Shown here in pieces: positions 1 to 7,524 of a stretch of DNA of 64,000 nt. The stretch spans positions 992,001-1,056,000 of the forward strand of contig NZ_CP054932.1 in the NCBI RefSeq assembly GCF_013364275.1, read 5' to 3'. The notes under the pieces are model-generated. The model worked only from the letters and a program-made list of their open reading frames with translations. It was not told the DNA's origin and searched no databases. This DNA comes from Actinomadura sp. NAK00032 (GTDB lineage Bacteria; Actinomycetota; Actinomycetes; Streptosporangiales; Streptosporangiaceae). How positions within the stretch are numbered: the first letter of the stretch is position 1; every line of letters begins with the position of its first letter. The translations under genes and the position numbers were made by a program.

Positions 1-178
1 GGTACGGGAACGTGCACACCTGGCTCGGCAGGTCGTCCACCCCCTTCACCGCGCCGCCGAAGCAGTCCTCGGTGGTCAGTTCGACCACGGTGCCGGGCGC
101 GACGGTGAGGGCCGCCTCCCGTCCGCCGAACGCGTAGGCGGGCTCCGCGCCGTCCAGCGCGACCACGTTGAGCGTCAC
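1..178 (-). CDS. Acetamidase/formamidase family protein, N-terminal part (runs off the window)
   Basis: The minus strand from GTG at 178 reads a 59-residue N-terminus containing PGTVVELTTEDCFGG, the N-terminal signature of the FmdA/AmdA acetamidase/formamidase family, which hydrolyses short amides to carboxylate and ammonia in the cytoplasm. The GTG start overlaps the TGA of the upstream permease gene (GTGA), so the two are probably translationally coupled. The rest of the gene lies outside the window, so catalytic residues cannot be checked. Together with the permease and the AmiC-like protein it forms an amide uptake and hydrolysis locus. Confidence 0.82.
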   Translation of the reverse strand, partial: MTLNVVALDGAEPAYAFGGREAALTVAPGTVVELTTEDCFGGAVKGVDDLPSQVCTFPY

Positions 179-1602
179 TTGCCGTCCTCCTCCTCTTCGA
201 TGCCGGCCAGCGCCGGGCGCCGGTGCATGACGAGCAGCGCGACCAGCACGGCCGCCCCGACCGCCAGCCACAGGAACGCCAGCTTCTGGGCCGCGACCTT
301 CGCGTTGATCACCACATAGCCCAGGATCAGGAAGCCGATCGCGGGCGCGACCAGGTGCCGCCACCAGTCGCGGCTGCCCGAGCGGACGACGTAGTGGACG
401 ACGACCGACACGTGCAGCGTCAGGAACGCCGTCATCGCACCGAAGTTCACAAGAGAGCTGAGCAGCGTGATGCCGTCGTCCCGCTCCGCCATGTAGAGGC
501 CGAGCACCAGCGAGACCGCCGCGACCAGCAGCGTCGCGTTGACCGGGACGCGCCGTGTCGGGTGCACCTTGGCGAGGAACCGGGGCAGCTGGCGGTCCCG
601 CGCCATCGCGTACAGCAGCCGGGACGTCGCCGCCTGCGCGACCAGCGAGTTCGCGAACCCCCACGCGATCGCGGTGGCCAGCGCCGTGAGCTTGGCCAGC
701 CAGGCCCCGCCCGCGACCCGTGCGGCGTCGTAGAACGCGGTGCCGTCGGGGTCGCCGTCCTTGACCAGCGCGTCCGGGTCGGGGACGAGCAGCGACGCCA
801 CCCACGTCTGGACGATGAACAGCAGGCCGACCAGCACCAGCGCGGCGACCATCGACCGTCCGATGGCGCGGGCGGACTCGCGGTTCTCCTCCGCCAGCGT
901 CGAGATGCCGTCGAAGCCGAGGAAGCTCAGCACGGCGATGGACACCGCGCCGAACACCAGCCCCCACGAGAACGTGTCGCCGTTGTAGATCGGCGTGAGG
1001 CTGCCGCCGCCGTGCCCCTTGCCCTGCGCGAGCGCCACCACGCCCACGCCCAGGAAGATCAGCAGGATGACCAGCTCGGCGAGCAGCATGACGCGGTTGA
1101 TCCGCGCGGTCATCTCGATGCCGAAGAAGTTGACGACCGTGTTGAGCACGACGAACGCGGCCAGCCACAGCCACACCGGCACGCCGGGCACCAGCGAGTT
1201 CATCGCCACGCTGGCGATCAGGTACAGCAGGCCCGGCACCAGCACGTAGTCGAGCAGGATCATCCAGCCGGCCAGGAACCCGACGGGCGCCGCGATCCCG
1301 CGTCCGGCGTAGGTGTAGACGGACCCGGCCATCGGGAAGGCCCGCGACATCTGCGCGTACGACGCGGCGGTGAACAGCATGGCCAGCATGCCGACCGCGT
1401 ACGCGAGCGCGACCATGCCGCCCGCGCCCTCGAAGACGCTGCCGAAGATGCCGAACGGCGCGATCGGCACCATGAAGATCAGCCCGTAGACCACCAGGTC
1501 GCGGAAGCCGAGCGAGCGCTTCAGCTCCTGCGTGTAGCCGTACTGTTCGAGCTTCGCCTGCTCGGTGCTCGCCGGCCCCGTGTTCGCTTGCTCGGTGCTC
1601 AT
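175..1602 (-). CDS. APC-family amino acid/amine permease
   Basis: A 475-residue membrane protein with about 12 hydrophobic helices between residues 35 and 462 and an acidic C-terminal tail (EEEED). The first helix carries the GLIFMVPIAPFGIFG segment typical of the APC (amino acid-polyamine-organocation) superfamily, and the LSFLGFDGISTLAEE stretch matches the conserved helix 6-loop region. It should import an amino acid, amine or amide by cation coupling. ATG 1602 is preceded by AAGGAGG at good spacing. It sits between the AmiC-like gene and the acetamidase gene, so its substrate may be an amide or a nitrogen source, but that is inference from context. Confidence 0.9.
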   Translation of the reverse strand: MSTEQANTGPASTEQAKLEQYGYTQELKRSLGFRDLVVYGLIFMVPIAPFGIFGSVFEGAGGMVALAYAVGMLAMLFTAASYAQMSRAFPMAGSVYTYAGRGIAAPVGFLAGWMILLDYVLVPGLLYLIASVAMNSLVPGVPVWLWLAAFVVLNTVVNFFGIEMTARINRVMLLAELVILLIFLGVGVVALAQGKGHGGGSLTPIYNGDTFSWGLVFGAVSIAVLSFLGFDGISTLAEENRESARAIGRSMVAALVLVGLLFIVQTWVASLLVPDPDALVKDGDPDGTAFYDAARVAGGAWLAKLTALATAIAWGFANSLVAQAATSRLLYAMARDRQLPRFLAKVHPTRRVPVNATLLVAAVSLVLGLYMAERDDGITLLSSLVNFGAMTAFLTLHVSVVVHYVVRSGSRDWWRHLVAPAIGFLILGYVVINAKVAAQKLAFLWLAVGAAVLVALLVMHRRPALAGIEEEEDGK

Positions 1603-1653
1603 GGCCCCTCCTTCGCGTCGGGGACCCGCCCCGCGCCGTGAGCGACCCTAGAG

Positions 1654-1690
1654 CTTTTCCTTTCAGATGAAAAGATTTCAAACGAAAAGA
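1654..1690. promoter_or_regulatory. GAAAAGA repeat cluster before the APC permease gene
   Basis: The 90-bp gap upstream of the permease holds two direct copies of GAAAAGA (1669-1675 and 1684-1690), 15 bp apart, and an inverted CTTTTC copy (1654-1659). The centre contains the palindrome TTTCAGATGAAA (1661-1672). This AT-rich island in GC-rich DNA looks like an operator/promoter; the MarR-type regulator next door is the obvious candidate, but binding is inferred only. Confidence 0.5.
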
Positions 1691-1692
1691 CT

Positions 1693-2811
1693 TCACAACC
1701 GGGCGATCACGGCGAGGTCCAGGCCGTCCGCCCTGGCCAGGTAGGTCGCCGCGGGCGGCGGCCCGAGCGGCGCCGCCGCCCACGCCAGCCGGGCCGCCCG
1801 GTCGGTCCCGCCGAGCAGCCGGGCCGCGCCGGACCGCCCGTCCCGCGCGGTCAGCAGCCCCGCCGCCGCGAGCGCCGCCGCCAGGTGCACGCCGTCGTAG
1901 CAGCCCTCCGCGTAGGTGTCGAGGACGGGCGCCGCCGCCCCGAACGCCGCCCGGTACCGCTCGGCCAGCGCGATCCGCCGGTCGTCGCCCTGCCCGGCGA
2001 ACGAGCGCATCGCCGAGTACAGCTCCCCGGTGTCGTCGCCGCCCGCCGCGAGCAGCACGTTCTCCTCCAGCGCCCCGGACAGCCGCACCACCCCGGACGC
2101 GGGCCGCGCCGCCGCGAACACCCGGTTGAACACCGCGAGGTCCCGGCCGACCAGGCTGAGCAGGATCGCCTGGGCGCCCGCCCGCTCCAGGGCGTCCACC
2201 AGCTCCTCGAACCCGGCCTCCGGATCGTCACCGGACGCCAGCGGGAACGGGACGAGCCGGTCCAGCACGACCTCGGCGCCGAGCGACCGCACCAGCCGCG
2301 CCGCCACCCGGTGCACCGACCGCGGCCAGATGTAGTCGTTGCCGACCAGCGCCCACCGCCGCAGGCCCCGCCGCTCGCTCAACCGCCGCACCGCGGGCCC
2401 GAGCTGCCGCTCCGGCGAGTCGCCGAGCAGCACCACGCCCGCCCGCCGCGGCCCGCCCTCGTGCGGCGGCGTGAAGATGTACGGCGCCACCCCGGTGAGC
2501 GCCGCCTCCAGCGCCCGGTGCACGTCGCTCGTATGGAACCCCACGAACGCCTGGACGAGCCCCGCCCCGGCGAGGAACCGCGCCTCGGCCGCCACCGCCT
2601 CCGGCCGGCGCCCGGCGTCCACCGGCACCAGCTCGACGCCCCGCCCCGCCGCGTTGACCTCGATCGCGGCCAGCCGAGCCGCGCTCAGCCCCGACGGCCC
2701 GGTCAGCCCGAGCGGCCCGGACAGCGGCAGCAGCAGCCCGAGCCGCAGCACCCCGGCGTCGGGGCCGGTGACCAGCAGCTCCGTGGCGTCCCGCAGCACC
2801 GAATCGGTCAT
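1693..2811 (-). CDS. AmiC-like amide-sensing periplasmic-fold protein (cytosolic)
   Basis: 372 residues of the type I periplasmic-binding fold related to AmiC of Pseudomonas amidase operons and to amide/urea ABC binding proteins: GLLLPLSGPLG near residue 25, FTPPHEGG, and VGNDYIWPRS, which lines up with the GSDYIYPRE segment of AmiC. There is no signal peptide or lipobox (it starts MTDSVLRDATELL), which argues for a cytosolic sensor rather than a transporter subunit. ATG 2811 is chosen because it opens right where homology starts; longer in-frame versions read through the divergent MarR gene. It is transcribed toward the permease and acetamidase genes and away from MarR. A similar sensor/regulator pair controls mycobacterial acetamidase, from memory of that system. 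Confidence 0.78.
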   Translation of the reverse strand: MTDSVLRDATELLVTGPDAGVLRLGLLLPLSGPLGLTGPSGLSAARLAAIEVNAAGRGVELVPVDAGRRPEAVAAEARFLAGAGLVQAFVGFHTSDVHRALEAALTGVAPYIFTPPHEGGPRRAGVVLLGDSPERQLGPAVRRLSERRGLRRWALVGNDYIWPRSVHRVAARLVRSLGAEVVLDRLVPFPLASGDDPEAGFEELVDALERAGAQAILLSLVGRDLAVFNRVFAAARPASGVVRLSGALEENVLLAAGGDDTGELYSAMRSFAGQGDDRRIALAERYRAAFGAAAPVLDTYAEGCYDGVHLAAALAAAGLLTARDGRSGAARLLGGTDRAARLAWAAAPLGPPPAATYLARADGLDLAVIARL

Positions 2812-2865
2812 GACCTGGCAAGTATGCTCTGTGGACGGACGACGGAGAACAGGGGAGACGCGGAC

Positions 2866-3318
2866 GTGGTCGAGCGGCGGGACACGGTCGAACGGCGGGA
2901 CACGCGCACCGGCCTCGTCGACCTCCTCACCCGGGCCCAGCGCGCCCTCACCCGCGACCTCGGCGCCGTCCTCGACGAGGAGGGCACGACCGTCGAGCAG
3001 TACCGGGTCCTGCGCGCCCTCGCCGGCGCCGACGACATCGCCATGGGCGAACTCGCGGCCGTCGTCGAGATCCCGCACCCGACCCTGACCCGCCTCGTCG
3101 ACTCCCTGGTCGACTCGGCCTACCTCTACCGCTCCCACTCCGCCCGCGACCGCCGGCGCGTCTCCGTCCACGTCTCCGACCTGGGCCGCGCCAAGCTGGC
3201 CCGCCTGGAGGCCCTCGCCGAGGCCCACGAACGCTCCCTGACCGACGCGCAGACCGTCCAGACCCTCTCCGCCCTGCTCACCGACCTCTGGACGGACCGC
3301 CGCCGCCCGGCCCCGTGA
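2866..3318 (+). CDS. MarR-family transcriptional regulator
   Basis: 150 residues with the MarR winged helix: LTRAQRALTRDLGAVL (dimer helix), then VEQYRVLRALAG, the recognition region MGELAAVVEIPHPTLTRLVDSL and the wing SHSARDRRRVSVHVSDLG. GTG 2866 follows GGGGAG at 8 bp; an ATG at 2824 would add 14 residues without a good ribosome site. The N-terminus contains a duplicated VERRDT. It diverges from the AmiC-like gene across 54 bp, so it probably controls the amide locus, either alone or together with that sensor. Ligand unknown. Confidence 0.88.
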   Translation: MVERRDTVERRDTRTGLVDLLTRAQRALTRDLGAVLDEEGTTVEQYRVLRALAGADDIAMGELAAVVEIPHPTLTRLVDSLVDSAYLYRSHSARDRRRVSVHVSDLGRAKLARLEALAEAHERSLTDAQTVQTLSALLTDLWTDRRRPAP

Positions 3319-3328
3319 AAGCTTTCAC
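3315..3328. promoter_or_regulatory. 14-bp perfect palindrome at MarR stop / upstream of LPMO
   Basis: GTGAAAGCTTTCAC is a perfect 14-bp palindrome that includes the MarR stop codon and lies 95 bp upstream of the LPMO start. Its TGAAA half-site resembles the TTTCA/TGAAA arms near 1661-1672, so it may be a MarR operator or an LPMO control site. Confidence 0.5.
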
Positions 3329-3372
3329 ACCGCGCATGACGCGCCGCCGCACCGCGGGTTAGCCTGCCCACC

Positions 3373-3384
3373 GGAAGCGCTTCC
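3373..3384. promoter_or_regulatory. GGAAGCGCTTCC palindrome, LacI-type operator candidate for the LPMO gene
   Basis: A perfect 12-bp palindrome with central GCGC, the layout of LacI-family sugar operators (compare the actinobacterial CelR/CebR box TGGGAGCGCTCCCA). It is 38 bp before the LPMO start, where a repressor would block transcription. No LacI gene is in the window, so the regulator would act from elsewhere. Confidence 0.6.
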
Positions 3385-3422
3385 AGTCCGGCCACCCCCG
3401 CCACCGGAACGGAGAACGCGCG

Positions 3423-4118
3423 ATGCGACGCGACCGGATACGCCGTGCCCCCACCCGCCGTGCCCTCACCCGCCGTGCCCTCACCCGCCGTGCCCTCACC
3501 CTCCTGCTCGGAGTGGTGCTCCTGCCGATCCTGTGGGTCGACACGGCGTCCGCCCACGGTTCGGTGATCGACCCCGCCTCCCGCAACTACGGCTGCTGGG
3601 ACCGCTGGGGCGACGACTTCCAGAACCCCGCCATGCAGCAGGAAGATCCGATGTGCTGGCAGGCATGGCAGGACAACCCCAACGCCATGTGGAACTGGAA
3701 CGGCCTCTACCGCAACAACGTCGGTGGTAACCACCAGGCGGCCATCCCCGACGGCCAGCTGTGCAGCGGCGGGCAGACCGAAGGCGGCCGCTACCGCTCC
3801 ATGGACGCCGTCGGCCCATGGAAGACCACCGACATCGGCAGCACCTTCTCCATCAACCTGTACGACCAGGCGAGCCACGGCGCCGACTACTTCCTCGTCT
3901 ACGTCACCCGCCAGGGCTATGACGCCCTCACTCAGCCGCTGCGCTGGAGCGACCTGGAACTCGTCCGCCAGACCGGCCGCTACGGCCCCGCCAACAACTA
4001 CGTGATCGACAACGTCTCCGCCCCGGGCCGCTCAGGCCGCCACGTGGTCTACACGATCTGGCAGGCGTCCCACATGGACCAGTCCTACTACATCTGCAGC
4101 GACGTCAACTTCCGCTGA
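3423..4118 (+). CDS. Secreted AA10 lytic polysaccharide monooxygenase (chitin/cellulose-active)
   Basis: 231 residues: a signal peptide ending ...WVDTASA, then mature His1 (residue 45, AHGSVIDP). His45 with His152 (ASHGADYF) should form the copper histidine brace of family AA10; the C-terminal HVVYTIWQASHMDQSYY block and Phe230 (CSDVNF) are also conserved. It oxidatively cleaves crystalline chitin or cellulose outside the cell. It is a single catalytic domain without a binding module. The n-region is odd: a 15-bp tandem repeat (3441-3500) gives four copies of R-A-L/P-T-R, leaving twin-arginine pairs directly before the hydrophobic core, so Tat export is possible. ATG 3423 follows GGAGAA. Confidence 0.95.
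   Translation: MRRDRIRRAPTRRALTRRALTRRALTLLLGVVLLPILWVDTASAHGSVIDPASRNYGCWDRWGDDFQNPAMQQEDPMCWQAWQDNPNAMWNWNGLYRNNVGGNHQAAIPDGQLCSGGQTEGGRYRSMDAVGPWKTTDIGSTFSINLYDQASHGADYFLVYVTRQGYDALTQPLRWSDLELVRQTGRYGPANNYVIDNVSAPGRSGRHVVYTIWQASHMDQSYYICSDVNFR
3441..3500 (+). repeat. 15-bp tandem repeat, four units, in the LPMO signal peptide
   Basis: The unit CGCCGTGCCCTCACC occurs three times perfectly and once with one change (3441-3455). It encodes repeated RRALT in the charged n-region of the signal peptide, so copy-number change would lengthen the leader in frame. Confidence 0.9.
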
Positions 4119-4139
4119 ATCGGCGTCTGCTCCCGCACG

Positions 4140-4177
4140 GAGGCCCGGAAGCGGCGCAATGCCTGCTTCCGGGCCTC
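4140..4177 (+). terminator. Terminator of the LPMO gene
   Basis: A perfect 13-bp stem, GAGGCCCGGAAGC (4140-4152) and GCTTCCGGGCCTC (4165-4177), with a 12-base loop, begins 22 bp after the LPMO stop. There is no clear U-tract, as is common in actinomycetes. It also lies downstream of the convergent DUF397 gene and may serve both. Confidence 0.85.
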
Positions 4178-4212
4178 TGCAATTCTCAAAAGGGGGGTGG
4201 TTTGTCTGGTTG

Positions 4213-4467
4213 CTATTTCAGGTCGAGCCGGCCCGCTTTGATGTGGCCGAGGAAACCGGCCAGAGCGGCGCGGTCGAGCACGATGACAGGGCTCGACTCG
4301 TCGAGGACGCTGTCGCGGACGCCGGTCGATCCCGCTCCGAGGGAACGCACCTCAAGGCACCCGGTGTTCGCCCCGCAGAGCCGGCTCTTGCGCCAGCTGC
4401 CGCGTTTCGGGCCCGCCGCCCCTGCTGGGCGGGTGCGTGCCGTCGATCCTTCGGCGTCCGTTATCAT
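4213..4467 (-). CDS. DUF397 domain protein
   Basis: 84 residues with the DUF397 pattern: WRKSRLCGANTGCLEV, then VRDSVLDESSPVIVLDRAALAGFL. These small proteins accompany XRE/DUF5753 regulators in actinomycetes (WhiJ-type sets affecting development). ATG 4467 follows AAGGGA. Unusually, the partner XRE gene (5734) is not directly upstream but lies beyond the cyclase-like gene on the other strand. Confidence 0.82.
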   Translation of the reverse strand: MITDAEGSTARTRPAGAAGPKRGSWRKSRLCGANTGCLEVRSLGAGSTGVRDSVLDESSPVIVLDRAALAGFLGHIKAGRLDLK

Positions 4468-4621
4468 GTCCGTGTCCCTTACCTAGGCTGAAGTGCGCAA
4501 ACCCCCGCTCCCGGTAATGGGGCGAGGGTGCAGGCGCAGGTAAGACACAACAATGGCGTATGTTACTACCCCGCACGCGCTCCTTGAATCTCTTCCATAG
4601 GAATTCGTTACACGAATAGTG

Positions 4622-5299
4622 TCAGATCGTTGCGCGGACTTCGTTGGATCGTGATGTCGGCTCCGGCACCACTTGGACGTGGGCGTGCCTGCCCGATTCG
4701 GCGGCATCGGGTATGTGAATCCAGCCATAGCGGGTCAAGCCGCAGACGTTGATCTCGACCGCGCGGTGGTACGACTGCGGGCACAGGCCGGAGTACCCGT
4801 GGACGATGGTGGCTTCGTAGATCTGCTGCGAAACGACCAGGACGAGCGGCGCGCTGGTGTTGCGGAGCGCCGCGCGGACCGCGTCCGCGTCGAGGAGCCG
4901 GATGGCCGCGTCGATCTCCGCGCCGAAGGGCCCGTGGTCATCGCGCAGCAGGTCGCCGGCGTGGACGACCGCCCGCATGCGCAGCCGGTGCTCGGGACGG
5001 TCGGCGGGCCGCAGTGCGGCGTTGTAGCCGCACAGCAGGTGCGCCAGCACCGGGATGAGCGGGTCCAGCAGGCGGGACCTCGGCACCTCGTCCGTCGGCT
5101 GGACGAGCACGAGGACGCCGTCGCCGCGGTCCTCGATGGGCTCGCATAACCGCTCGTCGATCCCCGCCGCCCGCATCGCGCGGTGCAGCAGCAGGTAGAG
5201 CTGGTTCCGCAGTTCGACCTTCACGAGGTCGGTGCGGGTCGACGAGCTCTCCAGGTCGAGTGCCAGGATGCTCCGGTGAAGGGGGCCGCAGAGGGGCAA
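4622..5299 (-). CDS. Actinobacterial nucleotidyl cyclase-like protein
   Basis: From TTG 5299 the product is 225 residues. The N-terminus HRSILALDLESSSTRTDL followed by CEPIEDRGDGVLVLVQP and VVHAGDLLRDDHGPFGAEID resembles the class III nucleotidyl cyclase core found in an actinobacterial family of short, probably degenerate cyclases; the LDLESS segment sits where a metal-binding Asp is expected. TTG is preferred because GGGAGG lies 9 bp before it and homology begins there; an ATG at 5542 would give 306 residues but adds low-complexity sequence. Whether it makes a cyclic nucleotide is unknown. Confidence 0.68.
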   Translation of the reverse strand: MPLCGPLHRSILALDLESSSTRTDLVKVELRNQLYLLLHRAMRAAGIDERLCEPIEDRGDGVLVLVQPTDEVPRSRLLDPLIPVLAHLLCGYNAALRPADRPEHRLRMRAVVHAGDLLRDDHGPFGAEIDAAIRLLDADAVRAALRNTSAPLVLVVSQQIYEATIVHGYSGLCPQSYHRAVEINVCGLTRYGWIHIPDAAESGRHAHVQVVPEPTSRSNEVRATI

Positions 5300-5733
5300 G
5301 GTTGGTGTCCTCCCATCCCCGTCCGGCGGACATGTCGTCCACGACGCAGAGGCCGCCACCGCCGAGGCGGCATGTCCCCGAGGTGGCATGTCCCGGTAGC
5401 GCGCCATCGCGATCACGGGCACTGACGCAATGCTCCGCCGCGAGCGGGCGAACCCGCGCGGCGACTTACTCCCCTTGCTCCCAATATGCCCGACCCGCCG
5501 TGGGCGTGCAGCATGCACGGCGTGCTGCACAGGGCCGTTCATGGAAGTCTATCCTTGCGGTGATACGCCGTTCTGGAATTCTCACGCGGAACGGGCCGAC
5601 TTTTGAGGTAATATATGCGGTGCAACATGCACCGTTGGTTTCGCAACGGACCGTTGGCCAGTTGCCCTGTACATCGAGATCTCTGTCGCCAGGTGGCCGC
5701 CGCCATTCCTGGCCGCCCTTGGGAAGAGTGGCA
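5300..5733. promoter_or_regulatory. 434-bp divergent regulatory region with twin GTGCANCATGCAC palindromes
   Basis: No convincing gene is seen here. The region holds two 13-bp palindromes of the same design, GTGCAGCATGCAC (5506-5518) and GTGCAACATGCAC (5620-5632). The first is nested in a wider inverted repeat GTGCAGCA/TGCTGCAC (5506-5513, 5523-5530). A TAATATAT stretch (5609-5616) is a possible -10 next to the second. Two GGCATGTCCC direct repeats lie near 5379-5402. These look like operators for the XRE regulator at 5734. Confidence 0.5.
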
Positions 5734-6603
5734 GTGCCGACATCTCAAGCTCCGTCCGTGCGCCGGCGTCGCCTCGGCGTCGCCCTGCGCCGCATGCGCG
5801 AGGGCAGCGGCCTCAGCACCGAGACGGTCGGCCGGCGGCTGCGCTGGTCGGCGTCCAAGGTGTCCCGCATCGAGACGGCCCGCATCGGGGTGCGGGAGGC
5901 CGATGTCAGACGCATGCTCAAGCTGTACCGGGCCGAAGACCACGCGCTGACCGAGCTGCTCGCCCTGGCGCGCGAGGCCGCCGCCCCCGGCTGGTGGACC
6001 CGCTACCCGGGCCTGCCGCCCGACCAGGCCGCCTACTGCGCGCTGGAGGACGAGGCGGACGTCGCGCTCGCCTACGAGGCGCAGGTCGTGCCGGGGCTGC
6101 TGCAAACGGAGGACTACGCGCGCAGCCTGATTCTCGGCTGGGCGGAGATCGTGCCCGTGCCGCCGACGGTCGTCGAACGCGATCTCCAGGTACGCATGAA
6201 ACGCCAGGAACTGCTCCGGGCGCCGCGTTCCGTGCGGTTGTCAGTGGTCCTGGACGAGGCCGTGCTGCTGCACCGTGTCGGTGACGCCGCGGTCATGCGG
6301 CGGCAACTGGAACGGCTGGTCGAACTGGCGGGCCTGCCGAATATGGAATTGCGGATACTGCCGCTGGACGCCGATCACAGCGCCGCCCTGCACGCGTTCA
6401 CCCTGCTGGAGTTCGCGCCGTCCTTCGAGGTCACCTTTCCCGCCGTCGTGCACAGCGAGAGCCATCCGATGAGCCTCGTCCAGGACGAGACCGTCACGCA
6501 CGAGCACCACCGCGTCTTCGACTGGCTCACGCGGCGCAGCCTCACGCCCGCGGAGTCGGTCGAAGTGATCCGGCGTACCGCCGACCGCGAGTGGTGCTCC
6601 TGA
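5734..6603 (+). CDS. XRE-family regulator with DUF5753 domain (WhiJ-like)
   Basis: 289 residues: an N-terminal helix-turn-helix (LGVALRRMREGSGLS, then RRLRWSASKVSRIETAR), followed by the DUF5753 module from about residue 95 (YEAQVVPGLLQTEDYAR, LSVVLDEAVLLHRVGD, ELRILPLDADHSAALHAFTLLEF). This is the classic WhiJ-like architecture. GTG 5734 follows GGGAAG at 7 bp; GTG 5728 is an alternative. No DUF397 gene follows it directly. It may autoregulate through the palindromes upstream. Confidence 0.88.
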   Translation: MPTSQAPSVRRRRLGVALRRMREGSGLSTETVGRRLRWSASKVSRIETARIGVREADVRRMLKLYRAEDHALTELLALAREAAAPGWWTRYPGLPPDQAAYCALEDEADVALAYEAQVVPGLLQTEDYARSLILGWAEIVPVPPTVVERDLQVRMKRQELLRAPRSVRLSVVLDEAVLLHRVGDAAVMRRQLERLVELAGLPNMELRILPLDADHSAALHAFTLLEFAPSFEVTFPAVVHSESHPMSLVQDETVTHEHHRVFDWLTRRSLTPAESVEVIRRTADREWCS

Positions 6604-6639
6604 TCCCGCCCTGTCGGTGGGGGGTCGTAGGGTCGGGGC

Positions 6640-6978
6640 ATGTCGCGGCGGCGGTTCGATCAGGCCATGGGGCGTATGCGGGACGGGGATCCGCGGGTGC
6701 GGGAAGGAGCGTTCGACTTCCTTCGCGAGCACGCGGACGCGTACGTCGATGAGCTGATCGCCGAGTTCGCGGCCGAGGACGATCCGGGGCTGCGGTGCTG
6801 GCTGCTGGAGCTCGTGGCCGAGGCGCGGTCCGGGAAGGCGCTGGAGGTGTTCCGCGACCAGCTGGAGAGCCCGGACGAGTCGCTGCGGTTCTGGGCCGCG
6901 CGCGGGCTGGAGATGCTCGACACGCGGGCGGCCGAGCAGGTCCTTGAGCAGGCGCGCGACGAGGGCTGGATCGCCTAG
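6640..6978 (+). CDS. Small HEAT-repeat-like protein
   Basis: 112 residues, almost entirely helical and acidic, with repeating helix pairs such as DPRVREGAFDFLREHADAYVD, DPGLRCWLLELVAEARSG and DESLRFWAARGLEMLD. The pattern fits two to three HEAT-type repeats, a protein-interaction scaffold. It lies 36 bp downstream of the XRE gene and may share its transcript. No specific function is recognised. Confidence 0.7.
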   Translation: MSRRRFDQAMGRMRDGDPRVREGAFDFLREHADAYVDELIAEFAAEDDPGLRCWLLELVAEARSGKALEVFRDQLESPDESLRFWAARGLEMLDTRAAEQVLEQARDEGWIA

Positions 6979-6993
6979 CCCGGGTGCGCCCGG

Positions 6994-7509
6994 CTAGGCG
7001 GCCGGGCCGTGCGGGGCGAAGCTGCCGTAGGCGCCCTGGTGGAACAGCAGGGGCGCCTCGCCGTCGCCCAGCTGCAGGTGCTCGACGCGGCCGATGACGA
7101 TCTGGTGGTCGCCGGCGTCGTGGAGCTGCTCGGTGACGCAGTCGATCCAGGCGACCGCGCCGTTGATGACGGGGTTGCCGCCGGGGGACGGACGCCAGCC
7201 GATGTCGTGGAACTTGTCGGTCTTGCGCACCGCGACGGCGCGGCACACGTCCTCCTGCGCGGCCGACAGGACGTTCACGCAGAACCGCTCGCCCGACTCG
7301 CGCAGCGCGCGCCAGGAGCTGGAGCCCTTGTCGGGCAGGAAGGCGACCAGCGGCGGGTCGAGCGAGACCGAGGTGAACGAGCCGACCGTCATGCCGATGG
7401 CGGTGCCGGCCGCGTCCAGCGCGGTGACCACGACGACGCCGGTCGGGTAGTGGCCCAGCACCTGCCGGAAGCGGGCGGGGTCGATGGCCTCGTTGGTCGT
7501 CAGGCGCAT
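6994..7509 (-). CDS. Flavin reductase (HpaC/HsaB-type, supplies reduced flavin)
   Basis: 171 residues of the flavin reductase domain: DPARFRQVLGHYPTGVVVVTA, GMTVGSFTSVSLDPPLVAFLPDKGSSSW, SGERFCVNVLSAAQEDVCR and a C-terminal YGSF. Such proteins use NAD(P)H to make free FMNH2 or FADH2 for a partner monooxygenase. ATG 7509 follows GGAGG at 7 bp. The likely partners are the acyl-CoA-dehydrogenase-fold monooxygenases at 18857 and 21820, because the same 16-bp operator stands before all these genes. It is encoded about 10 kb from them. Confidence 0.9.
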   Translation of the reverse strand: MRLTTNEAIDPARFRQVLGHYPTGVVVVTALDAAGTAIGMTVGSFTSVSLDPPLVAFLPDKGSSSWRALRESGERFCVNVLSAAQEDVCRAVAVRKTDKFHDIGWRPSPGGNPVINGAVAWIDCVTEQLHDAGDHQIVIGRVEHLQLGDGEAPLLFHQGAYGSFAPHGPAA

Positions 7510-7524
7510 GACGGAACTCCTCCC

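Noticed and set aside
223..1641. Long plus-strand open frame across the APC permease gene (472 codons)
   Set aside because: Rich in Arg, His, Asp and Gln with no domain sense, and it is the exact complement of a permease with clear membrane helices and ribosome site. GC-rich shadow frame.
2824..2865. ATG start for MarR at 2824
   Set aside because: It adds 14 residues without homology and lacks a ribosome site; GTG 2866 has GGGGAG at 8 bp.
3441..3500. CRISPR or regulatory repeat
   Set aside because: Units are contiguous without spacers and lie inside the LPMO leader in frame; it is a coding tandem repeat.
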